From Ethanoligenens sp047722935 (GTDB lineage: Bacteria; Bacillota; Clostridia; Oscillospirales; Ethanoligenentaceae): DNA of 33,289 bases. Both the position numbers and the translations under genes were made by a program. The stretch covers positions 1 to 33,289 of the forward strand of contig JBDNZS010000033.1 of NCBI GenBank assembly GCA_047722935.1, written 5' to 3'. Below the pieces are notes generated by a model. It made no database searches. It was given only the letters and a program-made list of their open reading frames with translations, and was not told the DNA's origin. Shown here in pieces: positions 1 through 8,001 of this stretch. Each line of letters opens with the position of its first letter. The stretch's first letter is position 1.

Positions 1-76
1 TATGTATACTTATAATATATTGAGTTTTGTGATTTGTCAAGCGCGGATTCATCCTGTATTCATTCTTCACATACAC

Positions 77-105
77 TTGTCTGCCTCTTGTGCGTGTGTT
101 ATACT
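77..105 (+). promoter_or_regulatory. Sigma-A-type promoter for the GH25 gene
   Basis: TTGTCT (77-82) and TATACT (100-105) are separated by exactly 17 bp. They lie about 70 bp upstream of the muramidase start, which has its own GGGAGG ribosome binding site at 164-169. The -10 box has one mismatch to TATAAT and the -35 box has two to TTGACA. Nothing else convincing lies between position 1 and the gene. Confidence 0.55.
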
Positions 106-177
106 AAAATCAGACGGATTCGACATTTTTTTACAATATATTCCTGTCTATATTAAAATCATTGGGAGGCTTATCCA

Positions 178-915
178 ATGGGGCTTTTTTTGCAAAAAAT
201 CAAAAATTTTTTTGCTAGCGGCGTGGCAAAATGGGCCAACGCTTCAAAAACTTTTCGTATCATCAGCATTGTAGTCGTTAGCTGTGTTGCCGCCGGACTC
301 ATCGCGTTTGGTTCATGGTACTGGTTTGTCCCAACAGAAATTCTGGGGATGGACGCTTCTCATTATCAAGGCACAATCAGTTGGAAAGCGGTAAAAAGCA
401 GCAGCCAAATCAAATTTGTATACTTAAAAGCCACCGAAGGACGCACTTATACGGATGCCGGTTTCAAGCAAAATTGGAAGGGTGCAGCCGCGGCAGACTT
501 AAAAGTAGGCGCCTACCACTTCTTTTCCGCATCCAGTACCGGCACAGAGCAGGCAAATCATTTCATTGCCAATGTCCCAAAAGAAAAAGGCATGCTGCCG
601 CCCGCAATTGATATTGAGGCAAATATCACGCAGGAAAGTGATTTCAAGCAACAAGTGGCGGATTATGTAAAAATCGTGCAGGCACACTATGGGCAGAAGC
701 CTGTTTTTTACGTGCCCCCCAGAATCTTCAATCTGCTGTATGACCAATATTCGGATTATCCATTCTGGGTCATCAACATTAAGACCAAACCAAACGTCGC
801 CGGTTGGACATTCTGGCAGTATACCTATTCGGGTACGGTTGCGGGAGTAAACGGCAAGGTTGATTTTGACAAATATCAAGGATCCCGTTTTTCGTTTTAC
901 CAACTGTTGTCCTAA
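178..915 (+). CDS. Membrane-anchored GH25 family muramidase (lysozyme)
   Basis: This is a 245-residue protein with a short cytoplasmic N-terminus, one hydrophobic segment at about residues 28-50 and an extracellular glycoside hydrolase family 25 domain filling the rest. The domain opens with GMDASHYQG (Asp59) and carries the catalytic D-x-E at DIE 145-147. It ends with the usual WQYT and VDFD motifs. GH25 enzymes cleave the beta-1,4 bond between N-acetylmuramic acid and N-acetylglucosamine in peptidoglycan. There is no signal peptidase site clearly following the hydrophobic segment, so an uncleaved anchor is likelier than secretion, and no cell-wall-binding repeats are seen. GGGAGG lies 8 bp before the ATG. 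The gene is a single unit closed by a strong terminator. A housekeeping wall-remodelling role is inferred; no phage genes surround it. Confidence 0.88.
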   Translation: MGLFLQKIKNFFASGVAKWANASKTFRIISIVVVSCVAAGLIAFGSWYWFVPTEILGMDASHYQGTISWKAVKSSSQIKFVYLKATEGRTYTDAGFKQNWKGAAAADLKVGAYHFFSASSTGTEQANHFIANVPKEKGMLPPAIDIEANITQESDFKQQVADYVKIVQAHYGQKPVFYVPPRIFNLLYDQYSDYPFWVINIKTKPNVAGWTFWQYTYSGTVAGVNGKVDFDKYQGSRFSFYQLLS

Positions 916-925
916 TAAAGTCCAG

Positions 926-980
926 CGCAAAAAGTTATCCACCGTTTTCAATAAAACGGTGGATAACTTTTTGCGTGTTT
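926..980. terminator. Bidirectional terminator, 23-bp perfect hairpin
   Basis: The arms 926-948 and 953-975 are perfectly complementary around a CAAT loop. The inner core (GTTATCCACCG and its complement) is followed on both strands by a run of five T, so it can stop the GH25 transcript (+) and the small membrane protein transcript (-). Each arm also contains TTATCCACC, one base from the canonical DnaA box TTATCCACA. Confidence 0.8.
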
Positions 981-1130
981 TTATCGTCCTCGTAAATTTT
1001 TCACGATCTTAACAAAAACCAGAATAATTAATAAAATCAAGAGCAAATGGATGAGTCCGCCAAACAAGTGAATGACAAAAAAACCAAATAACCACAAAAT
1101 AAAAAGCACGCCGATAATCGCCCACAGCAT
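981..1130 (-). CDS. lmo0937-like small membrane protein (49 aa)
   Basis: The predicted peptide starts MLWAIIGVLFILWLFG, continues with a GGLIHLLLILLIILV segment and ends in a basic KIVKNLRGR tail. It is almost wholly hydrophobic, with two membrane segments separated by a His/Gly-Gly turn. This is the pattern of the lmo0937/DUF5670-type small proteins common in Firmicutes, whose function is unknown. The start at 1130 is preceded by AAAGGG and GAGG (minus strand), and by a TTGTTT/TATGCT promoter. The 58-residue gene just upstream is a paralogue. It converges on the GH25 gene and shares its terminator. Confidence 0.75.
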   Translation of the reverse strand: MLWAIIGVLFILWLFGFFVIHLFGGLIHLLLILLIILVFVKIVKNLRGR

Positions 1131-1175
1131 CGCATTTTTCCCTTTCCTCTTTTTTAACTATTTTTAGCTATATCG

Positions 1176-1204
1176 AGCATAACATAAGGGAAAAAGAAAA
1201 ACAA
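1176..1204 (-). promoter_or_regulatory. Promoter of the 49-aa membrane protein gene
   Basis: On the minus strand TTGTTT (1204-1199) and TATGCT (1181-1176) are 17 bp apart, with TG one base upstream of the -10 box (extended -10). It lies between the terminator of the neighbouring paralogue and the 49-aa gene, so the two small genes are probably separate transcripts. Confidence 0.5.
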
Positions 1205-1219
1205 TCGCTTTTTTTTGAC

Positions 1220-1249
1220 AAAAAAACACCGGATACCAATGTACCCGGT
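1220..1249 (-). terminator. Terminator of the 58-aa membrane protein gene
   Basis: On the minus strand ACCGGGTAC, loop ATTG, GTATCCGGT forms a 9-bp stem with one G-U pair, followed by a run of T (1226-1221). It lies 12 bp beyond the stop codon of the 58-aa gene. Confidence 0.75.
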
Positions 1250-1260
1250 ATTTTCTTGCT

Positions 1261-1437
1261 CTATTTCATTGGTTCATCATGCCGAGTCACGTTTTTACGT
1301 ATACTCTGTATGATTTTCACAATAATCAGAATCAATGCGGCAATCAAAAGCAAGTGAACAAGTCCGCCAAGCGTATAAGCAGCCAATATCCCGACCAGCC
1401 ACAAAACCAGAAGAACACCCGCCACTATCCATAACAT
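1261..1437 (-). CDS. lmo0937-like small membrane protein (58 aa), paralogue
   Basis: The peptide starts MLWIVAGVLLVLWLVGILAA, then YTLGGLVHLLLIAALILIIVK, and ends in a charged tail (IRKNVTRHDEPMK). It aligns with the 49-residue protein along its whole hydrophobic part, including the GGLxHLLLI core, and is nine residues longer at the C-terminus. A good AAAGGAG site lies 10 bp before the ATG. It sits directly downstream of gyrA in the same direction. No clear promoter of its own was found in the roughly 110 bp gap, where only a weak 5-bp hairpin (about 1479-1492) could separate it from gyrA. The family has no assigned function. Confidence 0.75.
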   Translation of the reverse strand: MLWIVAGVLLVLWLVGILAAYTLGGLVHLLLIAALILIIVKIIQSIRKNVTRHDEPMK

Positions 1438-1546
1438 CTTTATCCGCTCCTTTCGGAGATAGTGTGTCCGTTATGAAAACAGGCATTCCTGTGTTTGTCT
1501 TGTGAATAATCACCGGTAATATTTTTCAGTATTTTAAAAAATTGAG

Positions 1547-4102
1547 TTACTCTTTTGGCTCATCTTTCGGTTCATCCGTTGTCGGCTGCACATCCTGTAT
1601 TGCTTCACTGTCCACATCCCCATTTGTCTCCAATCCGGTATCATCAGGGAGAATTTCCTCTGTATCTTCAGGTTCTTCATCCTCATGCGCGGCGCTGGTG
1701 ACAGTAACCACACGGGTTTCCTCACCCACACGCATCACACGCACACCCTGCGCATAACGCGAATAAATGGGGATTTCTCCAACCGGTACACGAATGATTA
1801 CGCCATTGGAAGAAATAAAGAGTGCGTCATCATTTTCTTCCACTACGCGCAGGCCTGCCACCAACCCCGTTTTTTCGTTGGTATTGCAGCAAATTAAGCC
1901 CTTACCGCCGCGGTTTTGCACACGGAATTCCTCAAACGGCACCCGTTTTCCGTAGCCGTTTTCGGTCACCAGCAACAGACTCCCGTCACCGTTTGGAATA
2001 GTCACGCCAACTACATAATCCCCATCGGATAATGTAATGGCTTTCACACCGTGTGATGCACGTCCCATGGGTCGTGCGTCGGTCTCCAAAAAGCGGATGG
2101 CATTGCCGTTTCGGGTACCCGCAAGGATATGCGCACTGCCATCGGTGAGCAAAACGCCCACCAGTTCGTCGTCTTCCTCCAGCAAGATCCCGATAACGCC
2201 GGCTTTCCGTGCGGTATCGTATGCATCCAGTGACGTACGTTTGACAATTCCTTTTTTGGTGACCATGACCAGATAGCAATTATCCTCAAATTTCGGCACC
2301 TTGATCATAGCGGTAACGCTTTCATCCTGCGCCACTTGGAGAATATTGGCCACATTCATGCCCTTAGACGTGCGGGAGCCTTCCGGCACCTCATATCCTT
2401 TGAGACGGTACACACGACCATGGTTGGTGAAAAACAAAACATAATCATGCGTGGAGCAGACAAATAACTCCTTAGCCACATCTTCTTCCCGACGCGTCAG
2501 ACCGGATATACCGCGTCCGCCACGTCGCTGGGTATGATAAACAGCAGCTGGAAGCCGTTTAATGTATCCGAAATTGGTCAAGGTGAGCACAATGTCCGTC
2601 ACCGGGATGAGATCTTCCACATCAACTTCGCCGCTGATGTTCTCAATCTGGGTGCGGCGCTCATCCCCGAATTTTGTTTTGACTGCCAACGCCTCTTCTT
2701 TGATGATTTCAAGAATGCGTTGTTCGTCCGCAAGAATGGCCTTAAACTCCGTGATTTTGGCTTCGAGTGCCGCCAATTCTTCCTCTATTTTTTCCCGTTC
2801 CAAGTTGGTCAATTGTCCCAAACGCATCTGCACAATGGCTTGCGCCTGCACATCGTCCAGTGCAAACCGCTCCATGAGGGAAGCTTTGCCTTCGGGAATA
2901 GACTTGGCCGCCCGCAGAATGCGAATGACTTCGTCGATGAAATCAAGCGCAATCTTCAAACCCTCTAGGATGTGGGCACGCTCTTCTGCTTTACGCAGGT
3001 CAAATTGTGTGCGACGCGTGACGACCTGCTCCTGAAATTCAATATAATTTGTTAAGATATCGCGCAGTGGCAGTACTTTTGGATGCCCATTGACCAGTGC
3101 CAACATGATGACCGGCACGGTTTCCTGTAACTGGCTGAAGGTGTAAAGTCGATTCAGCACGACCTGCGGATTGGCGTCACGTTTCAGTTCAATGACTATG
3201 CGCAGGCCTTCGCGGTCGGACTCATCCCGCAGATCAGAAATGCCATCAATGCGTTTGTCCTTGTGAAGCTGTGCAATTCCTTCAACAATGCGTGCTTTAT
3301 TCACCATGTAGGGAATTTCAGTGACCACAATGCGGCTGCGCCCGTTGTCTTCTTCCTCAATGGTGGCTTTGGCACGCAATGTGATCCGGCTGCGTCCCTT
3401 TACATAGGCTTCTCGGATGCCGGCACGTCCCATAATGATACCACCGGTGGGAAAATCCGGTCCCTGGATGCAGGTCATCAATTCTTCAAGCGTTGCGTCG
3501 GGATTGTCAATAAGCATGACCATCCCATCAATAACCTCATTGAGGTTATGCGGCGGGATATTGGTTGCCATACCCACCGCGATGCCGGACGACCCATTTA
3601 CCAAAATATTTGGAAAACGCGATGGAATGACAATGGGTTCTTTTCGTACATCATCGAAATTGGATTGAAAATCCACCGTTTCTTTTTCAATATCCTGCAT
3701 CATTTCCAAGGAAATGCGGGACATACGCGCTTCAGTATACCGATAGGCCGCCGGGCCGTCTCCATCGATTGATCCAAAGTTGCCGTGTCCATCTACCAGC
3801 GGATAACGTAGGGAAAAGCTTTGCGCCATACGCACCAACGCATCGTAAACAGACGCATCACCGTGCGGATGGTAACGGCCCAACACGTTACCGACTGTGG
3901 TAGCCGATTTGCGGTAAGCGTTGGTCGGCAACAGGTTATCTTCGTACATCGCGTACAGGATGCGGCGATGCACAGGTTTCAATCCGTCACGAACATCCGG
4001 CAATGCGCGCGCCACAATGACCGACATGGAATATTCCAAAAAGGATTTTTCCATCTCGCTTCGGATATCGACCGGTATCAGTTTTTGTCCATCAAAATTC
4101 AT
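1547..4102 (-). CDS. gyrA: DNA gyrase subunit A
   Basis: This 851-residue protein is the breakage-reunion subunit of gyrase, which introduces negative supercoils using ATP with GyrB. The active-site tyrosine is Tyr122 (AAYRYTEAR), with the quinolone-resistance region around residues 79-94 (HPHGDASVYDALVRMAQ). The gyrase-specific GyrA box QRRGGRG is at 525-531, which separates it from ParC. A beta-pinwheel C-terminal domain follows, ending in a roughly 45-residue acidic tail. Position 83 is Ala rather than the Ser or Thr of quinolone-sensitive model proteins, with Ser at 84. AGAGGG precedes the ATG. It follows gyrB after 162 bp, as expected for the Firmicutes origin cluster. Confidence 0.98.
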   Translation of the reverse strand: MNFDGQKLIPVDIRSEMEKSFLEYSMSVIVARALPDVRDGLKPVHRRILYAMYEDNLLPTNAYRKSATTVGNVLGRYHPHGDASVYDALVRMAQSFSLRYPLVDGHGNFGSIDGDGPAAYRYTEARMSRISLEMMQDIEKETVDFQSNFDDVRKEPIVIPSRFPNILVNGSSGIAVGMATNIPPHNLNEVIDGMVMLIDNPDATLEELMTCIQGPDFPTGGIIMGRAGIREAYVKGRSRITLRAKATIEEEDNGRSRIVVTEIPYMVNKARIVEGIAQLHKDKRIDGISDLRDESDREGLRIVIELKRDANPQVVLNRLYTFSQLQETVPVIMLALVNGHPKVLPLRDILTNYIEFQEQVVTRRTQFDLRKAEERAHILEGLKIALDFIDEVIRILRAAKSIPEGKASLMERFALDDVQAQAIVQMRLGQLTNLEREKIEEELAALEAKITEFKAILADEQRILEIIKEEALAVKTKFGDERRTQIENISGEVDVEDLIPVTDIVLTLTNFGYIKRLPAAVYHTQRRGGRGISGLTRREEDVAKELFVCSTHDYVLFFTNHGRVYRLKGYEVPEGSRTSKGMNVANILQVAQDESVTAMIKVPKFEDNCYLVMVTKKGIVKRTSLDAYDTARKAGVIGILLEEDDELVGVLLTDGSAHILAGTRNGNAIRFLETDARPMGRASHGVKAITLSDGDYVVGVTIPNGDGSLLLVTENGYGKRVPFEEFRVQNRGGKGLICCNTNEKTGLVAGLRVVEENDDALFISSNGVIIRVPVGEIPIYSRYAQGVRVMRVGEETRVVTVTSAAHEDEEPEDTEEILPDDTGLETNGDVDSEAIQDVQPTTDEPKDEPKE

Positions 4103-4182
4103 CGAATCCCTCTTTTTTATGCTTAGGCAGGTATCATCCGCCTTTATGCGCAGGACAGATTGTCGTCAATACGTTTTTTATA

Positions 4183-4191
4183 ATTTTAGCA
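4183..4191 (-). promoter_or_regulatory. Possible extended -10 promoter ahead of gyrA
   Basis: In the 162-bp gyrB-gyrA gap the minus strand reads TGCTAAAAT (4191-4183), an extended -10 motif without a good -35 box. A second candidate (TTGACG, 17 bp, TAAAGG) lies closer to gyrA. Either would allow gyrA to be transcribed separately from gyrB. There is no convincing terminator in the gap. Confidence 0.3.
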
Positions 4192-4264
4192 CACTACAAT
4201 AGCTAGGTGTGAAATTGTATGATTTCTCCCAGACTTTTCGAAACTGTTTGGTGGGGTATGTCGA

Positions 4265-6205
4265 TCAAACATCAAGCTCACGTACTTTTCCGGCATTGAC
4301 TTCAATAAATTCGCGGCGCGGTTCCACCTTGTCACCCATCAAAATGGTAAATATCTCATCGGCGGCGGCGGCGTCTTCCATATCCACCCGCAGGATTGTC
4401 CGCCCGTCGGGATTCATCGTCGTTTCCCAAAGCTGGATAGGGTCCATCTCACCCAAACCTTTGTAACGCTGAATATCACATTTTCCGCCCATCTCGGCAA
4501 TGAGTGCGTCGCGTTCGTTGTCGGTGAACGCATAGCCAAACTTTTTGCCCTTGGAAACTTTAAAAAGAGGCGGTTGTGCGATAAATATGTGTCCCTCTTC
4601 TATCAACGGACGCATGAAACGGAAAAAGAATGTGAGCAATAACGTACGGATATGTGAACCGTCCACATCCGCATCGGCCATAATAATAATTTTTCCATAC
4701 CGCAGTTTGGAAAGATCAAAATCTTCACCGATGCCTGTGCCTAACGCCGTAACGACCGGCATCAGCTTTTCGTTGCCGTAAACTTTGTCCAGACGGGCTT
4801 TTTCTACGTTTAACATTTTGCCCCACAGCGGCAGGATTGCCTGAAATTTTCGGTCGCGCCCTTCTTTGGCGGAACCTCCGGCGGAATCGCCTTCCACGAT
4901 ATAAACCTCAGTATAGGTATTATCTTTATCCGAGCAGTCCGCCAGCTTGCCGGGGAGAGAGGCCGAATCGAGCGCAGACTTGCGACGAGAAAGATCGCGG
5001 GCTTTACGGGCCGCTTCGCGCGCCCGGTTTGCCGAAAGCGCTTTGTCGAAAATTGCACGTGCAACTGCGGGATTTTCCTCGAAATAGGTCATCATTTTTT
5101 CATAGAGCATGCCGTCAACCAACTGACGGATCTCCGTGTTGCCTAATTTTGCCTTGGTCTGCCCTTCAAAGAGTGCCTCCTCAAGTTTAACGCTGATAAC
5201 AGCTGTCAACCCTTCGCGCACATCTTCGCCCGAAAGTTTGGAATCGGAATCTTTTAGAATATTATATTTCCGGCCATAATCATTGAAAACACGGGTTAAT
5301 GCCGATTTGAAACCTGTTTCGTGCGTACCGCCCTCAGTGGTGTGAATGTCGTTTGCGAAGGAATAGATGACCTCATTGTAGCTGTCGTTGTATTGTAAGG
5401 CGACCTCCGCCATGCTTTTTTCAGCATTGACGGAAAAATAAAGGACTTCTGGGTGTAATGCAGTTAAACCTTTGCGCTTGTGCACGTATTGAACGAATTC
5501 CCGAATACCACCCTCATAGCAAAGTGCATCCCGCCGTCCGTCCGATTCACGTTTGTCTTCAAGAAGAATATGAATACCCGCATTCAAGAACGCTTGTTCA
5601 CGCAAACGCGCCAGTATAATGTCATATTCATAAACGCAAGTCTCAAAAATTTCGCAGTCCGGTTTAAACGTGATTTTTGACCCGACCTGATCGGTATCGC
5701 CTATGATTTCCAATTTGGTGGTGGGCACGCCTCGCTCAAACCGCTGCCGATAGAGCTTTCCCTCATTGGCAACATCAACTTCCAGCCACTCCGAAAGTGC
5801 ATTGACAACGGAAGCGCCCACGCCGTGCAGACCGCCGGAAACTTTATATCCGCCGCCGCCGAATTTTCCGCCCGCATGAAGCATTGTGAACACGACTGTG
5901 ACTGCAGGAATCCCCACTTTTGCCTGAATACCGACTGGGATTCCACGCCCATCGTCGGTGACGCGAATGATGTTTTCTGGCAGAATCTCTACATGGATGT
6001 TGTGGCAGTAGCCGGCAAGTGCCTCATCAATCGCGTTATCCACGATTTCATAGACCAGATGATGGAGTCCGGGCGCACCGGTGGAACCGATATACATGCC
6101 AGGGCGTTTACGTACGGCTTCCAGTCCTTCCAGCACTTGTATCTGGTCGGCGCCATAATCTGTATTTTCCGGTTCTAATTGATTTTCGTTCATCATTTCC
6201 GCCAT
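4265..6205 (-). CDS. gyrB: DNA gyrase subunit B
   Basis: This 646-residue protein is the ATPase subunit of gyrase. The GHKL ATPase domain shows YEIVDNAIDEA (catalytic Glu53), DDGRGIP (84-90) and GGLHGVGASVVNA (124-136). The Toprim domain shows EGDSAGG (438-444) and DADVDGSH (511-518), which bind the catalytic metal ions. The length matches the short Gram-positive GyrB without the proteobacterial insert. The residue after ILPL is Trp (PLWGKMLNVEK) where many GyrB proteins have Arg. The only SD-like sequence (GGAG) is 2 bp from the first ATG but 11 bp from the Met at codon 4 (6196), so translation may start there. Confidence 0.98.
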   Translation of the reverse strand: MAEMMNENQLEPENTDYGADQIQVLEGLEAVRKRPGMYIGSTGAPGLHHLVYEIVDNAIDEALAGYCHNIHVEILPENIIRVTDDGRGIPVGIQAKVGIPAVTVVFTMLHAGGKFGGGGYKVSGGLHGVGASVVNALSEWLEVDVANEGKLYRQRFERGVPTTKLEIIGDTDQVGSKITFKPDCEIFETCVYEYDIILARLREQAFLNAGIHILLEDKRESDGRRDALCYEGGIREFVQYVHKRKGLTALHPEVLYFSVNAEKSMAEVALQYNDSYNEVIYSFANDIHTTEGGTHETGFKSALTRVFNDYGRKYNILKDSDSKLSGEDVREGLTAVISVKLEEALFEGQTKAKLGNTEIRQLVDGMLYEKMMTYFEENPAVARAIFDKALSANRAREAARKARDLSRRKSALDSASLPGKLADCSDKDNTYTEVYIVEGDSAGGSAKEGRDRKFQAILPLWGKMLNVEKARLDKVYGNEKLMPVVTALGTGIGEDFDLSKLRYGKIIIMADADVDGSHIRTLLLTFFFRFMRPLIEEGHIFIAQPPLFKVSKGKKFGYAFTDNERDALIAEMGGKCDIQRYKGLGEMDPIQLWETTMNPDGRTILRVDMEDAAAADEIFTILMGDKVEPRREFIEVNAGKVRELDV

Positions 6206-6236
6206 TTCTCCGCGTGCCGGGATGATACGGCTTACG

Positions 6237-6262
6237 GTTTTCCGTCACGCGGAACGGAAAAC
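6237..6262. repeat. Inverted repeat in the remB-gyrB gap
   Basis: GTTTTCCGT (6237-6245) and ACGGAAAAC (6254-6262) form a perfect 9-bp stem with an 8-nt loop, about 30 bp upstream of gyrB in its 5' leader. No T-run follows on either strand, so it is not an ordinary terminator. Otherwise the 102-bp gap shows nothing clear. Confidence 0.5.
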
Positions 6263-6307
6263 AACCGACTCGGTGTACGTTATCTTTTGTGTATACAGTC
6301 CATTTTT

Positions 6308-6595
6308 TTATATCCCGTCGGAGAACCCATTGACCATACTTCTTTTCAAAAGAGTTGTTGACGAAATTTGCGAAATGTATACTTTTACACGCTCATCACT
6401 TTCAATTCGTTTTTTCTCATGGCAAACAACAAACGATTTGGGAAGTTCATCGGTGACATTGATGATCATTCCCGATTGCTGCGCGTTTTTCAGATAATCA
6501 CGGGTGATGGCTGAAACACTTGTGGTATCGATATCAAAAATACCAACGATATCTTGCAGTCGAACAACGGTATCTTGCCCAATATGCAGATACAT
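6308..6595 (-). CDS. remB: RemB-like DUF370 protein (extracellular matrix regulator B family)
   Basis: The 95-residue protein begins MYLHIGQDTVVRLQDIVGIFDID, the signature of the DUF370 family member YaaB/RemB, and lies between recF and gyrB exactly as in Bacillus. In B. subtilis the paralogue RemA is a DNA-binding activator of matrix genes; RemB was named from the same genetics and its molecular role is less clear. In Clostridia its targets are unknown. A strong AAAGGAGG sits 7-8 bp from the ATG. The gene begins about 60 bp past the recF stop and is probably co-transcribed with it. Confidence 0.85.
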   Translation of the reverse strand: MYLHIGQDTVVRLQDIVGIFDIDTTSVSAITRDYLKNAQQSGMIINVTDELPKSFVVCHEKKRIESDERVKVYISQISSTTLLKRSMVNGFSDGI

Positions 6596-6655
6596 GGGTT
6601 TCCTCCTTTACCAACAAGGTCAAAGTTACGTTAAAAAATAAAAATGCGATTTATT

Positions 6656-7783
6656 TCAAGACGCGGTAAAACCACGTCGAATCTGCCCGTTTGAAAGGGA
6701 AAAAACAGCCCCTGCTTTTGGGGCAAGCCCTTGCGGGTCGCAGCAAGTGATAAAAACTTGTGCATTGTCTATATGATTGATAAGATATTCTCGTCTAACG
6801 GCGTCCAATTCGCTGAATACATCGTCCAGCAAAAGAATCGGCGGCTCTCCGATTACGTCATTGAGTACTTCGGCCTCTGCAAGTTTTAATGCCAATGCGG
6901 CTGTTCGCTGTTGTCCTTGGGAGGCAAATGTCCGTGCAGGCAGACCCGCAATATGAATCAGGATATCATCCCGGTGTGGACCCGCGCCAGTGATTCCTGT
7001 TTCAATGTCTATGCGGCGGCGGTTCTGCAATACGTTCAGAAGTGCCTGCTCGATTTCGACAGTATGCAGGGTTTCCGCTTGCAGACAATCTTTCAGTTCT
7101 TTTGCACTTTCGTATTGAAAAGCAGCTTTTTCGTGGCTGCTGGAAATCGCTTGGTGCAGCCGTTCTGCTTTTGGAAGCAATCTTGCCAGATAACGAAGCC
7201 GTGCAAAGAGAATGGATGCGCCTAATTTGCTGATGCGTTCGTCCCATATATCCAGTGTGTCCAGTAACTCCATGTGATGCGGAATATCTTTGAGTAAAGC
7301 ATTGCGCTGAATGAGCGCTTTATGATATGCAGATAGAATCGTCGCATGACGTGGGCGCAAGGGGCAGATAGCCTCGTCAAGAAATGTACGCCGCACCGCG
7401 GGGCCATCTTTGACCAATGCTAGGTGTTCAGGGGCAAAAATCACGGCGCAAAATTCACCAGCAAGGCCCATTGAACTTTTCAGAGGAACATCGTTTAGTC
7501 GCACGCGCCGTCTGTTTTCTTGGAAGGTAATTGATGCCTGCTGCATTCTTTCGCCGGCTGTAAAAGTCAACTCCAACTGTGCTTGTTTTTCATGAAAAGC
7601 AAGTAATTCGCTGTCTTTGGCATTTCGAAAACTCCGTGAACCTGTGAACATCCAAATTGCTTCCAAAAGATTTGTTTTCCCTTGCGCATTTTGCCCATAA
7701 AAGATGTTAACTGCAGGACTCGGCTGTAAAACAGTTTCCTCCAGATTCCGAAAATGACGTAAAGAAAGGCTGTTGGTAATCAT
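6656..7783 (-). CDS. recF: DNA replication and repair protein RecF
   Basis: This 375-residue SMC-like ATPase helps RecO/RecR load RecA on gapped DNA. Visible motifs are the Walker A GQNAQGKTN (30-38), the ABC signature ASQGQQRT and the Walker B ILLLDDVFSELD with the D-loop. I start the gene at the ATG at 7783, giving MITNSLSLRHFRNL, which is the normal RecF N-terminus. A longer in-frame extension to 7861 would overlap yaaA and looks non-coding. The ATGA overlap with the yaaA stop codon shows translational coupling. Confidence 0.96.
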   Translation of the reverse strand: MITNSLSLRHFRNLEETVLQPSPAVNIFYGQNAQGKTNLLEAIWMFTGSRSFRNAKDSELLAFHEKQAQLELTFTAGERMQQASITFQENRRRVRLNDVPLKSSMGLAGEFCAVIFAPEHLALVKDGPAVRRTFLDEAICPLRPRHATILSAYHKALIQRNALLKDIPHHMELLDTLDIWDERISKLGASILFARLRYLARLLPKAERLHQAISSSHEKAAFQYESAKELKDCLQAETLHTVEIEQALLNVLQNRRRIDIETGITGAGPHRDDILIHIAGLPARTFASQGQQRTAALALKLAEAEVLNDVIGEPPILLLDDVFSELDAVRREYLINHIDNAQVFITCCDPQGLAPKAGAVFSLSNGQIRRGFTAS

Positions 7784-8001
7784 GAAGTTGTGACCTGCCA
7801 AGTTGTGTTGCCTAAAGAAATTTGGTCGCCAACATGAATTTTTTTCCCTCTCATGAGGCATACGCTGCCATTGAGCTGTACTAAGCCGGTCTGAATGGCT
7901 TCTTTGCAGCCGCCTCCGGTTGGAAAAGCGCCGGCGAGCTTTAACAGTTGTTCAAGTTTAATAAAAGGGGTATGGATTGCAATTCGTTCAACCATCGGCA
8001 T
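7780..8001 (-). CDS. yaaA: S4-domain RNA-binding protein YaaA (RecF-linked)
   Basis: This 73-residue protein is a small S4 RNA-binding fold (IKLEQLLKLAGAFPTGGGCKEAI, then VQLNGSVCLMRGKKIHVGDQIS), located between dnaN and recF as in other Firmicutes. The family is linked to ribosome or RNA metabolism, but its exact function is not settled. The annotated start overlaps the dnaN stop by 14 bp. The Met at codon 3 (7995), 10 bp from a GAGG motif, is an equally good or better start. Confidence 0.88.
   Translation of the reverse strand: MPMVERIAIHTPFIKLEQLLKLAGAFPTGGGCKEAIQTGLVQLNGSVCLMRGKKIHVGDQISLGNTTWQVTTS

Noticed and set aside
1295..1513. 72-codon minus-strand frame next to gyrA
   Set aside because: It overlaps the 58-aa membrane protein gene in another frame; the latter has a strong ribosome binding site, a terminator and a paralogue.
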